64,000 bases of DNA from Cupriavidus phytohabitans (GCF_000426345.1 NZ_AUFE01000008.1:1-64000); one strand, 5' to 3'. Numbered from the stretch's first letter, positions 18,823 to 32,640 are shown. Notes: a model not told the origin generated them from the sequence alone. Numbers and translations: made by a program.

Positions 18823-19450
18823 TTAGCTTTTGTAACGAGAACGCCGCTTGGCGTCGTTCGCCTGTCTGGGCTTTGAGACATGGGTGGCCGGCGCACGTGC
18901 CGCCGGCAAGCCCAGTGCACCGGGCTCGACCTCGCGGGATTCGCCAGGTGCGAGACCGAGCGCGCGCAGGTCGAGCGGCCCGAAGCCCACGCGGACCAGC
19001 CGCAGCGTGGGGAAGCCGACGGCCGCGGTCATGCGCCGCACCTGCCGGTTCTTGCCCTCGCGAATCTTCAGCTCGAGCCACGAGGTCGGGATCGCGGCTC
19101 GATAACGCACCGGCGGATCGCGAGGCCAGAGCCACTCGGGCTCACCGATCGCGCGCGCCCGCGCCGGCTGCGTGACGAAGTCGCCAAGGTCGACACCGGC
19201 GCGCAGCCGCATCGGGAATGCCTTCGACCTGGGCGAGGTAAGTCTTTTCCAGCTTGTGGCGCGGATCGGCAATGCGCGCCTGCAGCGCGCCGTCATCTGT
19301 CAGCAGCAGCAGGCCTTCGCTGTCCGCATCAAGCCGGCCGGCGGGGTACACGCCCGGCATGTCCACGTACGCGGCGAGAGTGGGCCGCGTTGGGTGTTCC
19401 GAGAACTGGCTCATGGTGCCGAACGGCTTGTTCAGGGCAATCAGGGTCAT
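18823..19450 (-). pseudogene. RluE-like 23S rRNA pseudouridine synthase, frameshifted
   Basis: The N-terminal half reads from 19450 in one frame ([15 protein letters not shown], then [19 protein letters not shown] with the catalytic aspartate, then [12 protein letters not shown]). The C-terminal half continues in another frame ([46 protein letters not shown]) to 18823. The break is near 19200-19210, where GIPDAA should be followed within a few residues by LRAGV. The parts match RluE, which modifies 23S rRNA, with a few codons missing. Either the gene is broken by a small deletion of a length not divisible by three, or the sequence has an error. Confidence 0.82.
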
Positions 19451-19521
19451 GGGGCGCAAGTATGCCGCAGCCGCGCACCGTGGTTGGCGGATGATGAAAA
19501 ATTACTGCATAATACGAAATC

Positions 19522-19550
19522 AGTCTTGTGTCTTATATAAGACCAAGACT
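19522..19550. promoter_or_regulatory. Nested palindromes upstream of icd
   Basis: GTCTTATATAAGAC (19530-19543) is a perfect palindrome with the same core as 14665-14676. It is flanked by a second dyad, AGTCTTG (19522-19528) and CAAGACT (19544-19550). It lies 139 bases before icd. This looks like an operator for a TCA-cycle regulator; the binder is unknown. Confidence 0.5.
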
Positions 19551-19688
19551 TTCTTGAATGTAGGCTTGGGTGGTGCAATGCAGTACGGGGCGGGCGGCGA
19601 TGCCCGCTACAATGCCAGCGCCATCTCCCGAATCTCGCCGTCGGCCAAGCACCGGCGGCCGTCTAAACCGTTTCGTACTGGAGACGTC

Positions 19689-20939
<1,251 letters not shown>

Positions 20940-20975
20940 GCAAGGACTCCCGCTGCGGCGGGCACCCTGCCTTGG

Positions 20976-21013
20976 AAAAACCCCGCAGCCGTGCCCCGGC
21001 CGCGGGGTTTTTT
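20976..21013 (+). terminator. Terminator after icd
   Basis: AAAAACCCCGC pairs with GCGGGGTTTTT across a 15-base loop that can itself fold, and T-residues follow. Confidence 0.88.
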
Positions 21014-21088
21014 CCTTGCGCCGGCCAGCACCGTTGCCTAGAACGTCAGGGATTGCAATGGACGGGCCGGTGGCCCGGGGAGACTGCC

Positions 21089-21550
21089 ATGGACGATCCC
21101 TTCCGCCGCACCGCCTTCGGCGCGGCCATCTTCTACAAGGACCCGCTGGCCGCGCTGGACTGGCTGGAACGCGCTTTCGGCTTCCAGCGGGTCATGGTGA
21201 TACGAGACCAGCAGGACCAGCTGGTGCACTCGGAAATGCGCTTCGGCGACAGCTACCTGATGGTCGGCAGCGAGTGGGCGGACTTTACCGCCAGCCCGGC
21301 GTCGATCGGCGGCAAGAATACGCAGACGGTGCATGTGCACCTGCGGGACGGGCTTGACCAGCACTGCGAGCGGGCCCGCGCCGCCGGGGCCGTGATCTTG
21401 CGCGAGCCGCAGGACGAGTTCTATGGCGACCGCTCCTACACGGCCCGGGACCCGGAAGGCCATGTCTGGACCTTCGGGCAGACTGTGCGGCAGGTCACAA
21501 AGGAAGAGGCCGAGCAGGCCAGCGGGTTGAAGATCGACGGCTGGGCCTGA
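21089..21550 (+). CDS. VOC superfamily (glyoxalase/bleomycin-resistance) protein
   Basis: A 153-residue protein of the PhnB-like VOC branch, two beta-alpha-beta-beta-beta modules. Visible: FYKDPLAALDWLERAFGF at the start, SEMRFGDSYLMVGS, TVHVHLRDGLDQHCERARAAGA, and the end YTARDPEGHVWTFGQ, where the glutamate of DPEGH is a usual metal ligand. Substrate is not known. The start ATG follows GGGGAG. It stands alone between two terminators. Confidence 0.82.
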   Translation: MDDPFRRTAFGAAIFYKDPLAALDWLERAFGFQRVMVIRDQQDQLVHSEMRFGDSYLMVGSEWADFTASPASIGGKNTQTVHVHLRDGLDQHCERARAAGAVILREPQDEFYGDRSYTARDPEGHVWTFGQTVRQVTKEEAEQASGLKIDGWA

Positions 21551-21583
21551 GCTGACCAGCCCCACGGCGGCCTGAGAAAGCAG

Positions 21584-21608
21584 AAAGCCCGGCACGAGGC
21601 CGGGCTTT
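21584..21608. terminator. Hairpin terminator after the VOC gene
   Basis: AAAGCCCGGC and GCCGGGCTTT with a short loop. It lies between the VOC gene (plus) and the cold-shock gene (minus). From 21609 to 21768 nothing else is seen. Confidence 0.72.
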
Positions 21609-21768
21609 CCGTCGGATGCGGTGCGTGCAGCTGATATGCGCCAGCGCCTTCCCGGCCGCCTGAGGCAGCCTGGCAGGCACCGGCGCCGATCCCGTCCCGG
21701 GGGAGCTCCCCCCGCACCCTCCAGACCGCTCCACGGCTCTGTCGGCCGGGATACGGTCGCGGCGCAGC

Positions 21769-21975
21769 TTAGCTGGCGTCCTGGATATTGGTGGCCTGCT
21801 TGCCCTTGGGGCCCTGGACCACCTCGAACGAGACGCGCTGGCCTTCCTTCAGCGTCTTGAAGCCCGACATCTGGATAGCCGAAAAGTGCGCAAACAGTTC
21901 TTCTTCGCCCTCGTCCGGCTTGATAAAACCGAAACCCTTGGCGTCATTGAACCATTTGACGATACCGCTTGCCAT
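21769..21975 (-). CDS. Cold-shock protein, CspA family
   Basis: A 68-residue single-stranded nucleic-acid-binding OB fold. RNA-binding motifs KGFGFI (RNP1) and LFAHFS (RNP2-like) are both present, with the usual start [18 protein letters not shown]. The start has GGGGGAG just upstream. Such genes often carry a long 5' leader that senses temperature; the 531-base region between this gene and clpS leaves room for one. Which paralogue it is cannot be told from the sequence. Confidence 0.94.
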   Translation of the reverse strand: MASGIVKWFNDAKGFGFIKPDEGEEELFAHFSAIQMSGFKTLKEGQRVSFEVVQGPKGKQATNIQDAS

Positions 21976-22506
21976 ATACTCCCCCAACGAAATAGCAGAT
22001 TTCAAAGCGGGGAAGCCGGTACCGGCCAGATGATACGGACCGCGGTGCACGCACTACGACGCCATGACCGGCCGCGTCCTGAGGTGCGGCCGGCGATGAC
22101 GCGCGGCGAGGTGCAATCGCGTGGCGGCCAGTCTCGCTGCTGACTCGCCGCCGCCCGGCCGTGGGCCTCCCTGCTCACGGATCACCCGCTCATTGGCCTT
22201 TTGCTTTGGCTCGCTGGCTTCAGGTGGGTGTGCGACCGATTTTTCTGTCAAACAAACATACTGTCAAGCTGGCGGAATCCCCACTGCGGGCAGGGTGTGG
22301 TGGGAAACGGACGGCGCGGGATGGTACCTTGGCGGCAAGCATCGGGTATTGTCCGGATCAGTCCCGGCGGTTTCCGTCACGTGCATTGCAATGCCTCTGG
22401 CGCGCGGTTCCGCGCTTTTCCATAACCGGAAACAGGTAGCCCGGCCCTTGAATCCGGCGCCTTTTCCCCAAATTGCAGAGTTGCGAGTAAGGGTTAGAAT
22501 AAAGCC
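21976..22506. other. Intergenic region between the cold-shock gene and clpS
   Basis: No convincing gene on either strand. The part next to the cold-shock gene probably holds its promoter and leader. The right end carries the clpS promoter. Short open frames here do not resemble known proteins. Confidence 0.5.
22473..22500 (+). promoter_or_regulatory. clpS promoter, probably leaderless
   Basis: TTGCAG (22473-22478), 16-base spacer and TAGAAT (22495-22500). The clpS ATG begins seven bases after the -10 box, with no Shine-Dalgarno sequence between, so the mRNA probably starts at or next to the AUG. Confidence 0.6.
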
Positions 22507-22829
22507 ATGGCTACACGGCTTGCGAATGTCCCACAACGCGAAGCGGGCACCATCCTGGAGCGGAAAGAGCAGGCGCTTAAACCGCCTGCCATGTTCAAGG
22601 TGGTGCTGCTTAACGACGACTACACTCCGATGGAGTTTGTCGTGATGATCCTGCAGCAGTATTTCAGCAGGGACCGGGAAACGGCGACGCAGATCATGCT
22701 GACCGTGCACCGGGAAGGAAAGGGCGTCTGCGGTATCTACACCAGAGATATCGCGGCGACAAAAGTCGAGCTGGTGTCAACGCACGCGCGGCAGGCGGGG
22801 CACCCCTTGCAGTGCGTGATGGAGGAAGC

Positions 22830-22833
<4 letters not shown>
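22507..22833 (+). CDS. clpS: ATP-dependent Clp protease adaptor
   Basis: A 108-residue adaptor that brings N-degron substrates to ClpAP. The core shows [21 protein letters not shown], which carries the asparagine and aspartates of the N-end-residue pocket, and later [18 protein letters not shown]. The flexible N-terminal tail is about 30 residues. Its stop codon overlaps the clpA start (ATGA), so the two are translationally coupled. The start appears leaderless. Confidence 0.95.
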
Positions 22834-25124
<2,291 letters not shown>

Positions 25125-25223
25125 GCGGCAACCGATCCGGCCGAAAATCGCACCGGATCGTGGCGATCCGGGCGCGGCTTGGCCGGGGTTGCCTGCAACG
25201 TGGCCGATCATCGGGCAAAATAC

Positions 25224-25256
25224 AGGGGGCGGCAGTGATGCCGCCCCCTCTTTTTT
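25224..25256 (+). terminator. Terminator after clpA
   Basis: AGGGGGCGGC / GCCGCCCCCT with a six-base loop, then CTTTTTT. It ends the clpSA operon before the next gene. Confidence 0.9.
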
Positions 25257-25284
25257 GTCCCGGCCGCCAACGCCCGAATACCCG

Positions 25285-26283
25285 ATGTCCTCTGCCGAAC
25301 GCACGCGGCGCCGCCGCCTGCTGCTCAAGATCCTGCCGCTGGGCGCCATGCCCGTCCCGATGATGCATGCCGCTGCAGCCGACGCGCCGGCAGGCAACCG
25401 TCCACTGGCGCTGGTGCTGCCGTTCCCGCCGGGCGGCAGTGTCGATATCGTCGCGCGGCAGCTGCAGCCGGGGCTGAAGGCGGCACTGGGGCAGACCGTG
25501 GTGGTCGACAACAAGCCGGGTGCCGGAGGCCTGATCGCGTCCAGCGCCGTGGCGCGCGCCAAGCCGGACGGCAGCACGCTGCTGATGGCCTTCGATACGC
25601 ACGCCATCAACCCGTTCGCCTACAAGCAGCTGCCCTACGACACCTTCCAAGATTTCACGCCGATCTCGCAGCTGGTGCGCTTTCCGCTGGTGATCGCGGC
25701 CAATCCCTCGTTGCCGGCGGCCAACGTGCGCGAGCTGGTGGCGCTGGCCAAGGCTAGGCCCGATAGCGTGCGCTATGCCTCGTCCGGCATCGGCAGCCTG
25801 AACCAGCTTGCAGCCGAGGCGCTGGCGACCGAAGCCGGCATGCACATGCTCCACGTGCCCTACAAGGGAGGTGGCCCGGCCGTGCAGGCGGTGCTGGCCA
25901 ACGAGGTCGATCTGTTCTTCAGCAGCTATGCCGCGGTACAGGCGCATGTGGCCGCCCGGACCATCAAGGTGCTGGGCGTGACCGGTACCGGCCGCCTGCG
26001 TCAGTTGCCGCAGGTGCCGACCGTGGCCGAGCAGGGGCTCAAGGGCTTTGAAGCCTATTCCTGGATCGGCGTGTTCGGGCCCGCCGGCCTGCCCGCGGCA
26101 ACGATCACGCGGATCCACCAGGCGCTGGTCGAATCGCTGCGCCAGCCGCGCGTGGTCGATGCGCTGGCAGCCCAGGGCTTCGAGGTCGTCGGCGGTAGCC
26201 CGGCCGACCTCGGCAAGCTGGTGCGCCAGGAGCACGACAAGTGGCAGGCCGTGGCGCGCAAAGCCAATATCCAGTTCGAATGA
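25285..26283 (+). CDS. Bug/TctC-type tripartite tricarboxylate transporter substrate-binding protein
   Basis: A 332-residue periplasmic binding protein of the Bug family, which is greatly expanded in Bordetella, Cupriavidus and relatives. A twin-arginine-like basic start (RTRRRRLLLKILP) and an AAA-A-DAPA region suggest export. Domain marks include FPPGGSVDIVARQL, VDNKPGAGGLIAS, LAFD-like loops and YASSGIGSLNQLAAE. No TctA or TctB membrane genes are next to it, so it is an orphan, as is common. Ligand, usually a carboxylate, is unknown. It overlaps or abuts the following VOC gene. Confidence 0.85.
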   Translation: MSSAERTRRRRLLLKILPLGAMPVPMMHAAAADAPAGNRPLALVLPFPPGGSVDIVARQLQPGLKAALGQTVVVDNKPGAGGLIASSAVARAKPDGSTLLMAFDTHAINPFAYKQLPYDTFQDFTPISQLVRFPLVIAANPSLPAANVRELVALAKARPDSVRYASSGIGSLNQLAAEALATEAGMHMLHVPYKGGGPAVQAVLANEVDLFFSSYAAVQAHVAARTIKVLGVTGTGRLRQLPQVPTVAEQGLKGFEAYSWIGVFGPAGLPAATITRIHQALVESLRQPRVVDALAAQGFEVVGGSPADLGKLVRQEHDKWQAVARKANIQFE

Positions 26284-26330
26284 CGGCGGCCGGCGCAGGC
26301 GCGCCCGCCGCACAGACTGAGGTGATGTCG

Positions 26331-27179
26331 ATGGCAAGCCAAGCGGAAATGTTCGACCACGCGGTGGTGGTGTGTCCCGACCTCGATGCGGGGGCGCAGG
26401 CCTGGCAACGGCTCGGCTTTACGCTGACGCCGCGCGGCTATCACACGCTGGGTTCACAGAACCATTGCATCATGCTGCGGCACGACTACGTCGAGCTGCT
26501 GCACGTCACCGCGCCCACGCCAAGCCGCCAGTACTACTGGGACGCGCAGGCGCGCGGCGGCGGCTGCGCGGCGATGTCATGCAAGAGCGACGACGCATTC
26601 GGCACGGCCGCGCGGCTGCGTGCGTCGGGTTGGTACACCTCGGATCCGATCGAGTTCTCGCGCCCGGTACGGCTTGACGACGGCAGCGAACATCCCGCCA
26701 CGTTCCGCGTGACCGCGCTCGATGATGCGCCGGGTGCACGCTATTTCTTCTGCGAGCATCGCACGCCCGAGCTGCTGTGGCGACCGGAATGGATGTCGCA
26801 CGCCAACGGCGCCGACAGCATCGCGACGATGTTCCTGGTGGTGGCGCCCGCGCTGGTCGATGCCGCCGCGCGGGCCTACGCGGAACTGACCGGCGGTGAG
26901 CTGACGCAGCTGAGCGAGCATGTCAGCAGCCTGGCGCTGGATGACGCCACGCTGGTGGTCAGCACGCCGCAGGCGCTGGCCTCGGCGACCGGGACCGCGC
27001 ATGTGCGCAGGGATGTGCCGGGCTACGCCGCGATGCGCCTGCGCACCGGCGACCTCGCCGCGGCGCGCACGCTCTGGCGCAACGCCGGCGTGCCGGTCCA
27101 GGACCTGGGCCTGCGCGAGACACTGGTGCCGGCCGAGGCGGCCGGCGGCGTGGCGTTGCTGTTCGAGCAGCGCGGCTGA
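26331..27179 (+). CDS. VOC family, glyoxalase-like domain protein
   Basis: About 282 residues with a glyoxalase-like fold of the larger type (MFDHAVVVCPDLDAGAQAWQRLGFTLTPRGYH, NHCIMLRHDYVELL). The start is uncertain: ATG 26280 overlaps the previous stop, ATG 26325 follows GAGGTG directly, and ATG 26331 lies six bases after GAGGTG, which is the best spacing. It is probably co-transcribed with the Bug gene. The substrate is unknown; a small metal-dependent enzyme or binding protein is likely. Confidence 0.75.
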   Translation: MASQAEMFDHAVVVCPDLDAGAQAWQRLGFTLTPRGYHTLGSQNHCIMLRHDYVELLHVTAPTPSRQYYWDAQARGGGCAAMSCKSDDAFGTAARLRASGWYTSDPIEFSRPVRLDDGSEHPATFRVTALDDAPGARYFFCEHRTPELLWRPEWMSHANGADSIATMFLVVAPALVDAAARAYAELTGGELTQLSEHVSSLALDDATLVVSTPQALASATGTAHVRRDVPGYAAMRLRTGDLAAARTLWRNAGVPVQDLGLRETLVPAEAAGGVALLFEQRG

Positions 27180-27186
27180 AATGCAA

Positions 27187-27210
27187 ACTGGCGCCGCAGG
27201 GGGCGCCAGT
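27187..27210. terminator. Hairpin between convergent VOC and dut genes
   Basis: ACTGGCGCC / GGCGCCAGT with a six-base loop, followed by CTTGCTTT on the plus strand. Confidence 0.7.
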
Positions 27211-27235
27211 CTTGCTTTGACAGCGTGCCTGGGCC

Positions 27236-27736
27236 TCAGGCGCTGGCCTTGGCGTGATGCACGCCGGTCGAGCCGAAGCCACCGGCGCCGCGCTCGCTGT
27301 CTTCGCTGAACTCGTCTACCGTCGTGAACACCGGCCGCAGCACCGGCACGAACATCATCTGCGCGATGCGCTCGCCCGGCTGGATCACGATCGGCTCGGT
27401 GCCCGGCGCATTGCGGTTCCACACGCTGACCATGATCTGGCCCTGGTAGTCGGCATCGATCACGCCGATCGAGTTGCCCAGCACCAGGCCCTTCTTGTGG
27501 CCCAGGCCCGAGCGCGGCACGATGGTCGCGGCCATGTAGGGGTTGCCCATGTGAACGGCGATGCCGGCCGGGACCAATTGCGCGGGCGTGCCCGGGGCGA
27601 TCGACACCGGCGTGTCGACGCAGGCATGCAGGTCGATGGCGGCGGCCATTTCGCTTTGATAGGCAGGCAGGCCCCACTCGTTCAGGCGGGCATCGAGCAC
27701 CTTGATTTCGACGGCGGGGTTCAGAGGCTGGGTCAT
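27236..27736 (-). CDS. dut: dUTP diphosphatase
   Basis: A 166-residue trimeric enzyme that removes dUTP and supplies dUMP. The five family motifs are present: AAAIDLHAC, PRSGLGHKKG, GVIDADYQG, QPGERIAQMMF and the C-terminal RGAGGFGSTG arm. The frame is open 10 residues upstream of the chosen ATG at 27736. It follows coaBC by 30 bases in the conserved coaBC-dut order. Confidence 0.96.
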   Translation of the reverse strand: MTQPLNPAVEIKVLDARLNEWGLPAYQSEMAAAIDLHACVDTPVSIAPGTPAQLVPAGIAVHMGNPYMAATIVPRSGLGHKKGLVLGNSIGVIDADYQGQIMVSVWNRNAPGTEPIVIQPGERIAQMMFVPVLRPVFTTVDEFSEDSERGAGGFGSTGVHHAKASA

Positions 27737-27766
27737 AAACAATCTCGGGGAAATTCGTTTCAACAA

Positions 27767-28969
27767 TCAGGGACGTGCCCGCCCGGGCAGGCGCTGGCCG
27801 ATGGCGGCAACGACCTGGCGCGCCAGCGACAGCTTGTCGGCGCGCGGCAGCCGCGTCATGCCGGCGGCATCGAACAGCACGATCTCGTTGTCGTCCAGGC
27901 CAAAGGTATGGTGGCCGATATTGCCGACCAGCAGCGGCACGCCCTTGCGCTGGCGCTTCTGTTCGCCGTACTGCTCCAGGTTCTCGCTCTCCGCGGCGAA
28001 GCCGACGCAGTAGGGCGCATCCGCGCGCGCCGCCACGGTGGCGAGGATGTCAGGGTTCTGCACGAACTGCAGCGTGGGCGTGTCGGTGTCGTTAGCCTTC
28101 TTCAGCTTCTGCTGGGCCACCTCGGCGGGGCGCCAGTCGGCCACCGCGGCCACCGCGACGAACACATCGGCGCCGGGCAACTGCGCCAGCACTGCGTCAT
28201 GCATCTGCTGCGCACTGCGCACGTCGGTGCGCACCACGCCGCGCGGCGTCGGCAGGCTGGTTGGCCCGGCCACCAGCAGGACTTCGGCGCCGGCCTCGCG
28301 CGCCGCACGCGCGATCGAGAAGCCCATCTTGCCGGACGACAGGTTGGTGATGCCGCGCACGGGATCGATTGCCTCGAAGGTCGGCCCGGCGGTGATCAGC
28401 ACGCGCTTGCCTTGCAGCGGCTTGGGCTGGAAGAAGGCGATGATGTCGTCGAGCAGTTCTTCCGGTTCGAGCATGCGGCCGTCGCCGACCTCGCCGCAGG
28501 CCTGGTCGCCGCTGCCGGGCCCAAGGATCGTCACGCCGTCGGCGCGCAGCTGCGCGGCGTTGCGCTGCGTTGCCGGCGCGGCCCACATCTGGCGGTTCAT
28601 CGCCGGCGCCACCAGCAGCGGGCAGTCGCGCGCGATGCACAGCGTGCTAAGCAGGTCGTCGCACAGGCCGTTGGCCAGGCGCGCCGTGAAATCGGTGGAA
28701 GCCGGGGCGATGACGATGGCGTCGGCCTCGCGCGAGAGGTCGATATGCGCCATGTTGTTGTCGATGCGGGCGTCCCACTGCGACAGGAACACCGGGCGGC
28801 CGGACAGCGCCTGCATCGTCACCGGGGTAATGAAGTGGGTCGCCGCCTCGGTCATGGCCACCTGCACGGTGGCGCCGGCCTTGGTCAGCAGGCGAACCAG
28901 CTCGGCCGACTTGTAGCAGGCGATGCCGCCGGTGAGGCCGAGAACGATGTGCTTGCCGCGCAAATCCAT
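27767..28969 (-). CDS. coaBC: Bifunctional phosphopantothenoylcysteine decarboxylase/phosphopantothenate-cysteine ligase
   Basis: A 400-residue fusion enzyme of coenzyme A synthesis. The N-terminal CoaC half binds FMN ([16 protein letters not shown]), with the PAMNxxMW motif as [10 protein letters not shown] and the catalytic histidine in NNMAHIDLS. The CoaB half starts near 190 with [26 protein letters not shown]. The start at 28969 matches the conserved MDLRGKHI. The spacer to lspA holds a hairpin repeat. Confidence 0.95.
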   Translation of the reverse strand: MDLRGKHIVLGLTGGIACYKSAELVRLLTKAGATVQVAMTEAATHFITPVTMQALSGRPVFLSQWDARIDNNMAHIDLSREADAIVIAPASTDFTARLANGLCDDLLSTLCIARDCPLLVAPAMNRQMWAAPATQRNAAQLRADGVTILGPGSGDQACGEVGDGRMLEPEELLDDIIAFFQPKPLQGKRVLITAGPTFEAIDPVRGITNLSSGKMGFSIARAAREAGAEVLLVAGPTSLPTPRGVVRTDVRSAQQMHDAVLAQLPGADVFVAVAAVADWRPAEVAQQKLKKANDTDTPTLQFVQNPDILATVAARADAPYCVGFAAESENLEQYGEQKRQRKGVPLLVGNIGHHTFGLDDNEIVLFDAAGMTRLPRADKLSLARQVVAAIGQRLPGRARP

Positions 28970-29046
28970 GGTGGGGAATCTGGCTGGGGAGAAAGGGAAA
29001 TGATACCGGGGATGCCGGCTGGGGGTTTGCTCCCCTGAGGGTTGCT

Positions 29047-29071
29047 CCCTCTCCCGCCCGGCGGGAGAGGG
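29047..29071. repeat. CCCTCTCCCGCC hairpin repeat
   Basis: CCCTCTCCCGCC faces GGCGGGAGAGGG almost without loop. This type of CTCTCCC palindrome is a dispersed intergenic element in several high-GC proteobacteria, and a related inverted repeat occurs at 57312-57437. It lies between lspA and coaBC within the operon. Confidence 0.55.
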
Positions 29072-29106
29072 GAACACCATCGGTTTGCTTAGCCTAGTCG
29101 CTATGC

Positions 29107-29637
29107 TCAGTGCTTCCGTACCCGCCGCAACTCATCCACGATCAGCAGCACCGCGCCGACCGTGATCGCGCAGTCCGCGACATTGAAAGCCGGCCAGTGA
29201 TACCGGCCCACGTAGAAATCCAGGAAGTCGACCACGTGCCCGTAGACCACGCGGTCGATCACGTTGCCGACCGCGCCTCCCAGGATCAGCGACACTGCAA
29301 AGCAGAACAGCCGCTGCCCGGTATGGCGATACAGCAGCCACACGATGAACGCCCCGACCACTATGCCCAGTCCGGTGAAGAACCAGCGCTGCCAGCCGCC
29401 GGCGTCGGCCAGGAAGCTGAACGCCGCGCCCTTGTTGTAGACCAGCACCAGGTTGAAGAAGCCCGTGACCGGGCGCGATTCACCGTAGGTGAAGCTGCGT
29501 ACGATGACGATCTTGAAGAACTGGTCAAGCAGCACCACCAGCAGCGCGAACGCCAGCCACAGCAGCGGCGTGGTGTTGCCGGCGGCCTTGCTGCCGCGGC
29601 GCGCCGGCCGCGCGGACCGGGACGTGGACGATGCCAT
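29107..29637 (-). CDS. lspA: Lipoprotein signal peptidase
   Basis: A 176-residue inner-membrane aspartic protease that cleaves prolipoprotein signal peptides. Four hydrophobic segments are visible. The two catalytic aspartates lie in [19 protein letters not shown] and FNVADCAI, both typical. The N-terminus has a basic extension (ARPARRGSK) before the first helix. Its start codon overlaps the ileS stop by one base, the standard ileS-lspA arrangement. Confidence 0.96.
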   Translation of the reverse strand: MASSTSRSARPARRGSKAAGNTTPLLWLAFALLVVLLDQFFKIVIVRSFTYGESRPVTGFFNLVLVYNKGAAFSFLADAGGWQRWFFTGLGIVVGAFIVWLLYRHTGQRLFCFAVSLILGGAVGNVIDRVVYGHVVDFLDFYVGRYHWPAFNVADCAITVGAVLLIVDELRRVRKH

Positions 29638-32528
29638 CAGGCGTGGCTCCTGTGTTCACCGGCGCCGAACAGGTTGCTGTCGCAGCGGCCGCAGAGGGTG
29701 GGATGGTCCGGGTTGTGGCCGACATCGGCGCGGTAGTGCCAGCAGCGCTCGCACTTGGCATGCGCCGACGGCGTTACCGTTACCAGCAGGTCGCCGGCTT
29801 CGGGCGCGGCGGCGACCTTGGCCGACGAAGTCAGCAGCACAAAGCGCAGGTCGTCGCCCAGGCTCTGCAGTGCCTGCAGTACCGGTCCGCCGGCCTGGAT
29901 GGTCAGCTCTGCCTGCAGCGACGAGCCGATCTCGCCTTCCACGCGCACGGCTTCCAGCTGCTTGGTGACTTCGGCGCGCACTTCGCGCAGCGTATGCCAT
30001 TTCTGCAGCAGGTCGTCGGCGTCGTCCACCTCCGGCACCGCGTAGTAGGTGCTGGTGAAGATGGTGTCGGCATGTTCGGTGCCGTGGGCGAAGATCTGCC
30101 ACGCTTCCTCGGCGGTGAACGACAGGAACGGCGCCATCCAGTGCAGCATCGCCTGGGTGATGTGGTACAGCGCGTTCTGCGCCCCGCGTCGAGCCTTGGA
30201 GTCCGCCGCCGTGGTGTAGAGGCGGTCCTTCAGCACGTCCAGGTAGAAGCCGCCCAGGTCTTCCGAGCAGAAGGTCTGCAGCTTGGCCACCACCGGGTGG
30301 AATTCGTAGGCTTCGTAGTGCGACAGCACTTCCTTCTGCAGCCGGTCGGTCAGCGCCACGGCGTAGCGGTCGATCTCCAGCCATTCCGATGCCGGCAGCG
30401 CGTGCTTGCCATGGTCGTAGTCGGACAGGTTCGACAGCAGGAAGCGCAGCGTGTTGCGGATGCGGCGGTAGCTTTCCACCACGCGCTTGAGGATCTCGTC
30501 CGAGATCGACAGCTCGCCCGAGTAGTCGGTCGAGGCCACCCACAGGCGGATGATCTCGGCGCCCATCTTGTTGGAGATGTCCTGCGGCGACACGGTGTTG
30601 CCGACCGACTTCGACATCTTGCGGCCCTCGCCGTCGACGGTGAAGCCGTGCGTCAGCAGCGCCTTGTAGGGCGGCTTGCCATACAGCATCGACGCGGTCA
30701 GCAGCGACGAGTGGAACCAGCCGCGGTGCTGGTCGGAGCCTTCCAGGTACAGGTCGGCCAGGCGGCCCTCGGTCTCATCGGCGGCCTGGTCGTACAGGTC
30801 GTCGCGGTGCGAGCCGCGGATCACGGTCCAGTGCGTGGTGCCGGAGTCGAACCACACATCGAGCGTGTCGCGGTTCTTCTCGTACTGGCTGGCTTCGTCG
30901 CCCAGCAGTTCGGCCGGGTCCAGCGTCTGCCACGCCTCGATGCCTTGCTGCTCGACGCGCCTGGCGATCTCCTCCAGCAGTTCGGGCGTGCGCGGATGCA
31001 GCGCGCCGGTTTCCTTGTGCACGAAGAACGCCATCGGCACGCCCCACTGGCGCTGGCGCGACAGCGTCCAGTCCGGCCGGTGGGCGATCATGTTGTGCAG
31101 CCGCTGCTTGCCCCACGACGGGTAGAACTCGGTCGCCTCGATACCGGCAAGCGCGGTCTCGCGCAACGTCGGCACAGGCTTGCCGTTCTCCTCGGCCGGA
31201 TCCACGTCCATGCCCGCGAACCACTGCGAGGTAGCGCGGTAGATGATCGGCGTCTTGTGACGCCAGCAGTGCATGTAGCTGTGGGTGTACTTGTGCGAAT
31301 TGAACAGGTTGCCCGATTCCTGCAGCGCGTCGACGATCTTGGGGTTGGCATCCCAGATCGACAGCCCGCCGAACAGCGGCAGCGTGCCGGCATAGACGCC
31401 GTTGCCCATCACCGGGCTGATGATGTCGCTGTCGGGCATGCCGTGCGCCTTGCACGACTGGAAGTCTTCCACGCCGTACGCCGGCGCGGAGTGCACGATG
31501 CCTGAGCCGGTGTCGGTGGTGACGTAGTCGCCCAGATAGACCGGCGACAGGCGGTCATAGCCGGCATCCATCTTGGCCAGGGGGTGGTGGAAGCGGACTT
31601 CCGACAGCGCGGCACCGGTGGCAGTGGCGACCACCTTGCCTTCCAGGGCGTAGACCTTCAGCTGCTCCTCGACGCGCTCGGTGGCCAGGATCAGGTAGCC
31701 GCGCGGCGTGTCGACCAGCGCGTATTCCACCTCGGGGTGGACGTTCAGCGCCTGGTTGCTCGGGATGGTCCACGGCGTGGTGGTCCAGATCACGATCCAG
31801 CCCGGCTTCGCGCTGATCTGCTCGAACGGCACCTTGAAGGCGTGCGCCAGCTTGTCGGTCTCGGCGAACGGGAAGCCGACGTCGATCGACAGGTCAACCT
31901 TGTCCTTGTACTCGACTTCCGCCTCGGCCAGCGCCGAGCCGCAGTCGAAGCACCAGTTCACCGGCTTCAGGCCGCGGAACACATAGCCCTTTTCCATGAT
32001 CTTGCCGAGCGCGCGCAGTTCGTCCGCCTCGTTGCTGTAGTTCATGGTCAGATAGGGATGGTCCCAGTCGCCCAGCACGCCGAGGCGCTCGAAGTCCACC
32101 ATCTGGCGCTTGATCTGCTCGGTGGCGTACGCGCGTGCCTTGGCCTGGACTTCCTGCACCGGCAGGCCCTTGCCGAACTTCTTCTCGATCTGGATCTCGA
32201 TCGGCATGCCGTGGCAGTCCCAGCCCGGCACGTAGACGGCGTCGAGCCCGCTCAGGCCACGTGCCTTGATGATCATGTCCTTGAGCACCTTGTTGACGGC
32301 GTGGCCGATGTGGATGTCGCCGTTGGCATACGGCGGGCCGTCATGCAGCACGAACTTCTTCGCGCCCTTGCGCGCCGCGCGGATCTTCTTGTAGAGCTGC
32401 TTCTCCTGCCACTGCTTGACCCACTGCGGCTCGCGCTTGGGCAGGTCGCCACGCATCGGGAAGGGCGTGTCGAGCAGGTTGACGGGATACTTGTTTTTCT
32501 CGGGCTTGGCGCGTTTGTCGTCGGACAT
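29637..32528 (-). CDS. ileS: Isoleucyl-tRNA synthetase
   Basis: A 963-residue class I synthetase. HIGH motif region [21 protein letters not shown] is near residue 60, and KMSKS occurs as RKMSKSVGN. The editing domain CP1 lies between ([19 protein letters not shown]). The C-terminal zinc cysteines are CERCWHYR and CGRCDSN. The ATG at 32528 gives the bacterial N-terminus; longer frames upstream are not supported. It is co-transcribed with ribF upstream and lspA downstream. Confidence 0.97.
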   Translation of the reverse strand: MSDDKRAKPEKNKYPVNLLDTPFPMRGDLPKREPQWVKQWQEKQLYKKIRAARKGAKKFVLHDGPPYANGDIHIGHAVNKVLKDMIIKARGLSGLDAVYVPGWDCHGMPIEIQIEKKFGKGLPVQEVQAKARAYATEQIKRQMVDFERLGVLGDWDHPYLTMNYSNEADELRALGKIMEKGYVFRGLKPVNWCFDCGSALAEAEVEYKDKVDLSIDVGFPFAETDKLAHAFKVPFEQISAKPGWIVIWTTTPWTIPSNQALNVHPEVEYALVDTPRGYLILATERVEEQLKVYALEGKVVATATGAALSEVRFHHPLAKMDAGYDRLSPVYLGDYVTTDTGSGIVHSAPAYGVEDFQSCKAHGMPDSDIISPVMGNGVYAGTLPLFGGLSIWDANPKIVDALQESGNLFNSHKYTHSYMHCWRHKTPIIYRATSQWFAGMDVDPAEENGKPVPTLRETALAGIEATEFYPSWGKQRLHNMIAHRPDWTLSRQRQWGVPMAFFVHKETGALHPRTPELLEEIARRVEQQGIEAWQTLDPAELLGDEASQYEKNRDTLDVWFDSGTTHWTVIRGSHRDDLYDQAADETEGRLADLYLEGSDQHRGWFHSSLLTASMLYGKPPYKALLTHGFTVDGEGRKMSKSVGNTVSPQDISNKMGAEIIRLWVASTDYSGELSISDEILKRVVESYRRIRNTLRFLLSNLSDYDHGKHALPASEWLEIDRYAVALTDRLQKEVLSHYEAYEFHPVVAKLQTFCSEDLGGFYLDVLKDRLYTTAADSKARRGAQNALYHITQAMLHWMAPFLSFTAEEAWQIFAHGTEHADTIFTSTYYAVPEVDDADDLLQKWHTLREVRAEVTKQLEAVRVEGEIGSSLQAELTIQAGGPVLQALQSLGDDLRFVLLTSSAKVAAAPEAGDLLVTVTPSAHAKCERCWHYRADVGHNPDHPTLCGRCDSNLFGAGEHRSHA

Positions 32529-32640
32529 TTCGATTCTCGGAGCAATTCGTTTGGCGCGCGGCCGGCAGCAGGCCGGGGCGCGCGGGAAGACTGGGCGGGG
32601 CATGCGAACCGGGCCCGCGCACGCTGGCGGGCACCGGCCG

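Noticed and set aside
29631..31505. Long plus-strand frame opposite ileS
   Set aside because: Shadow of the synthetase; no start signal and no motif.
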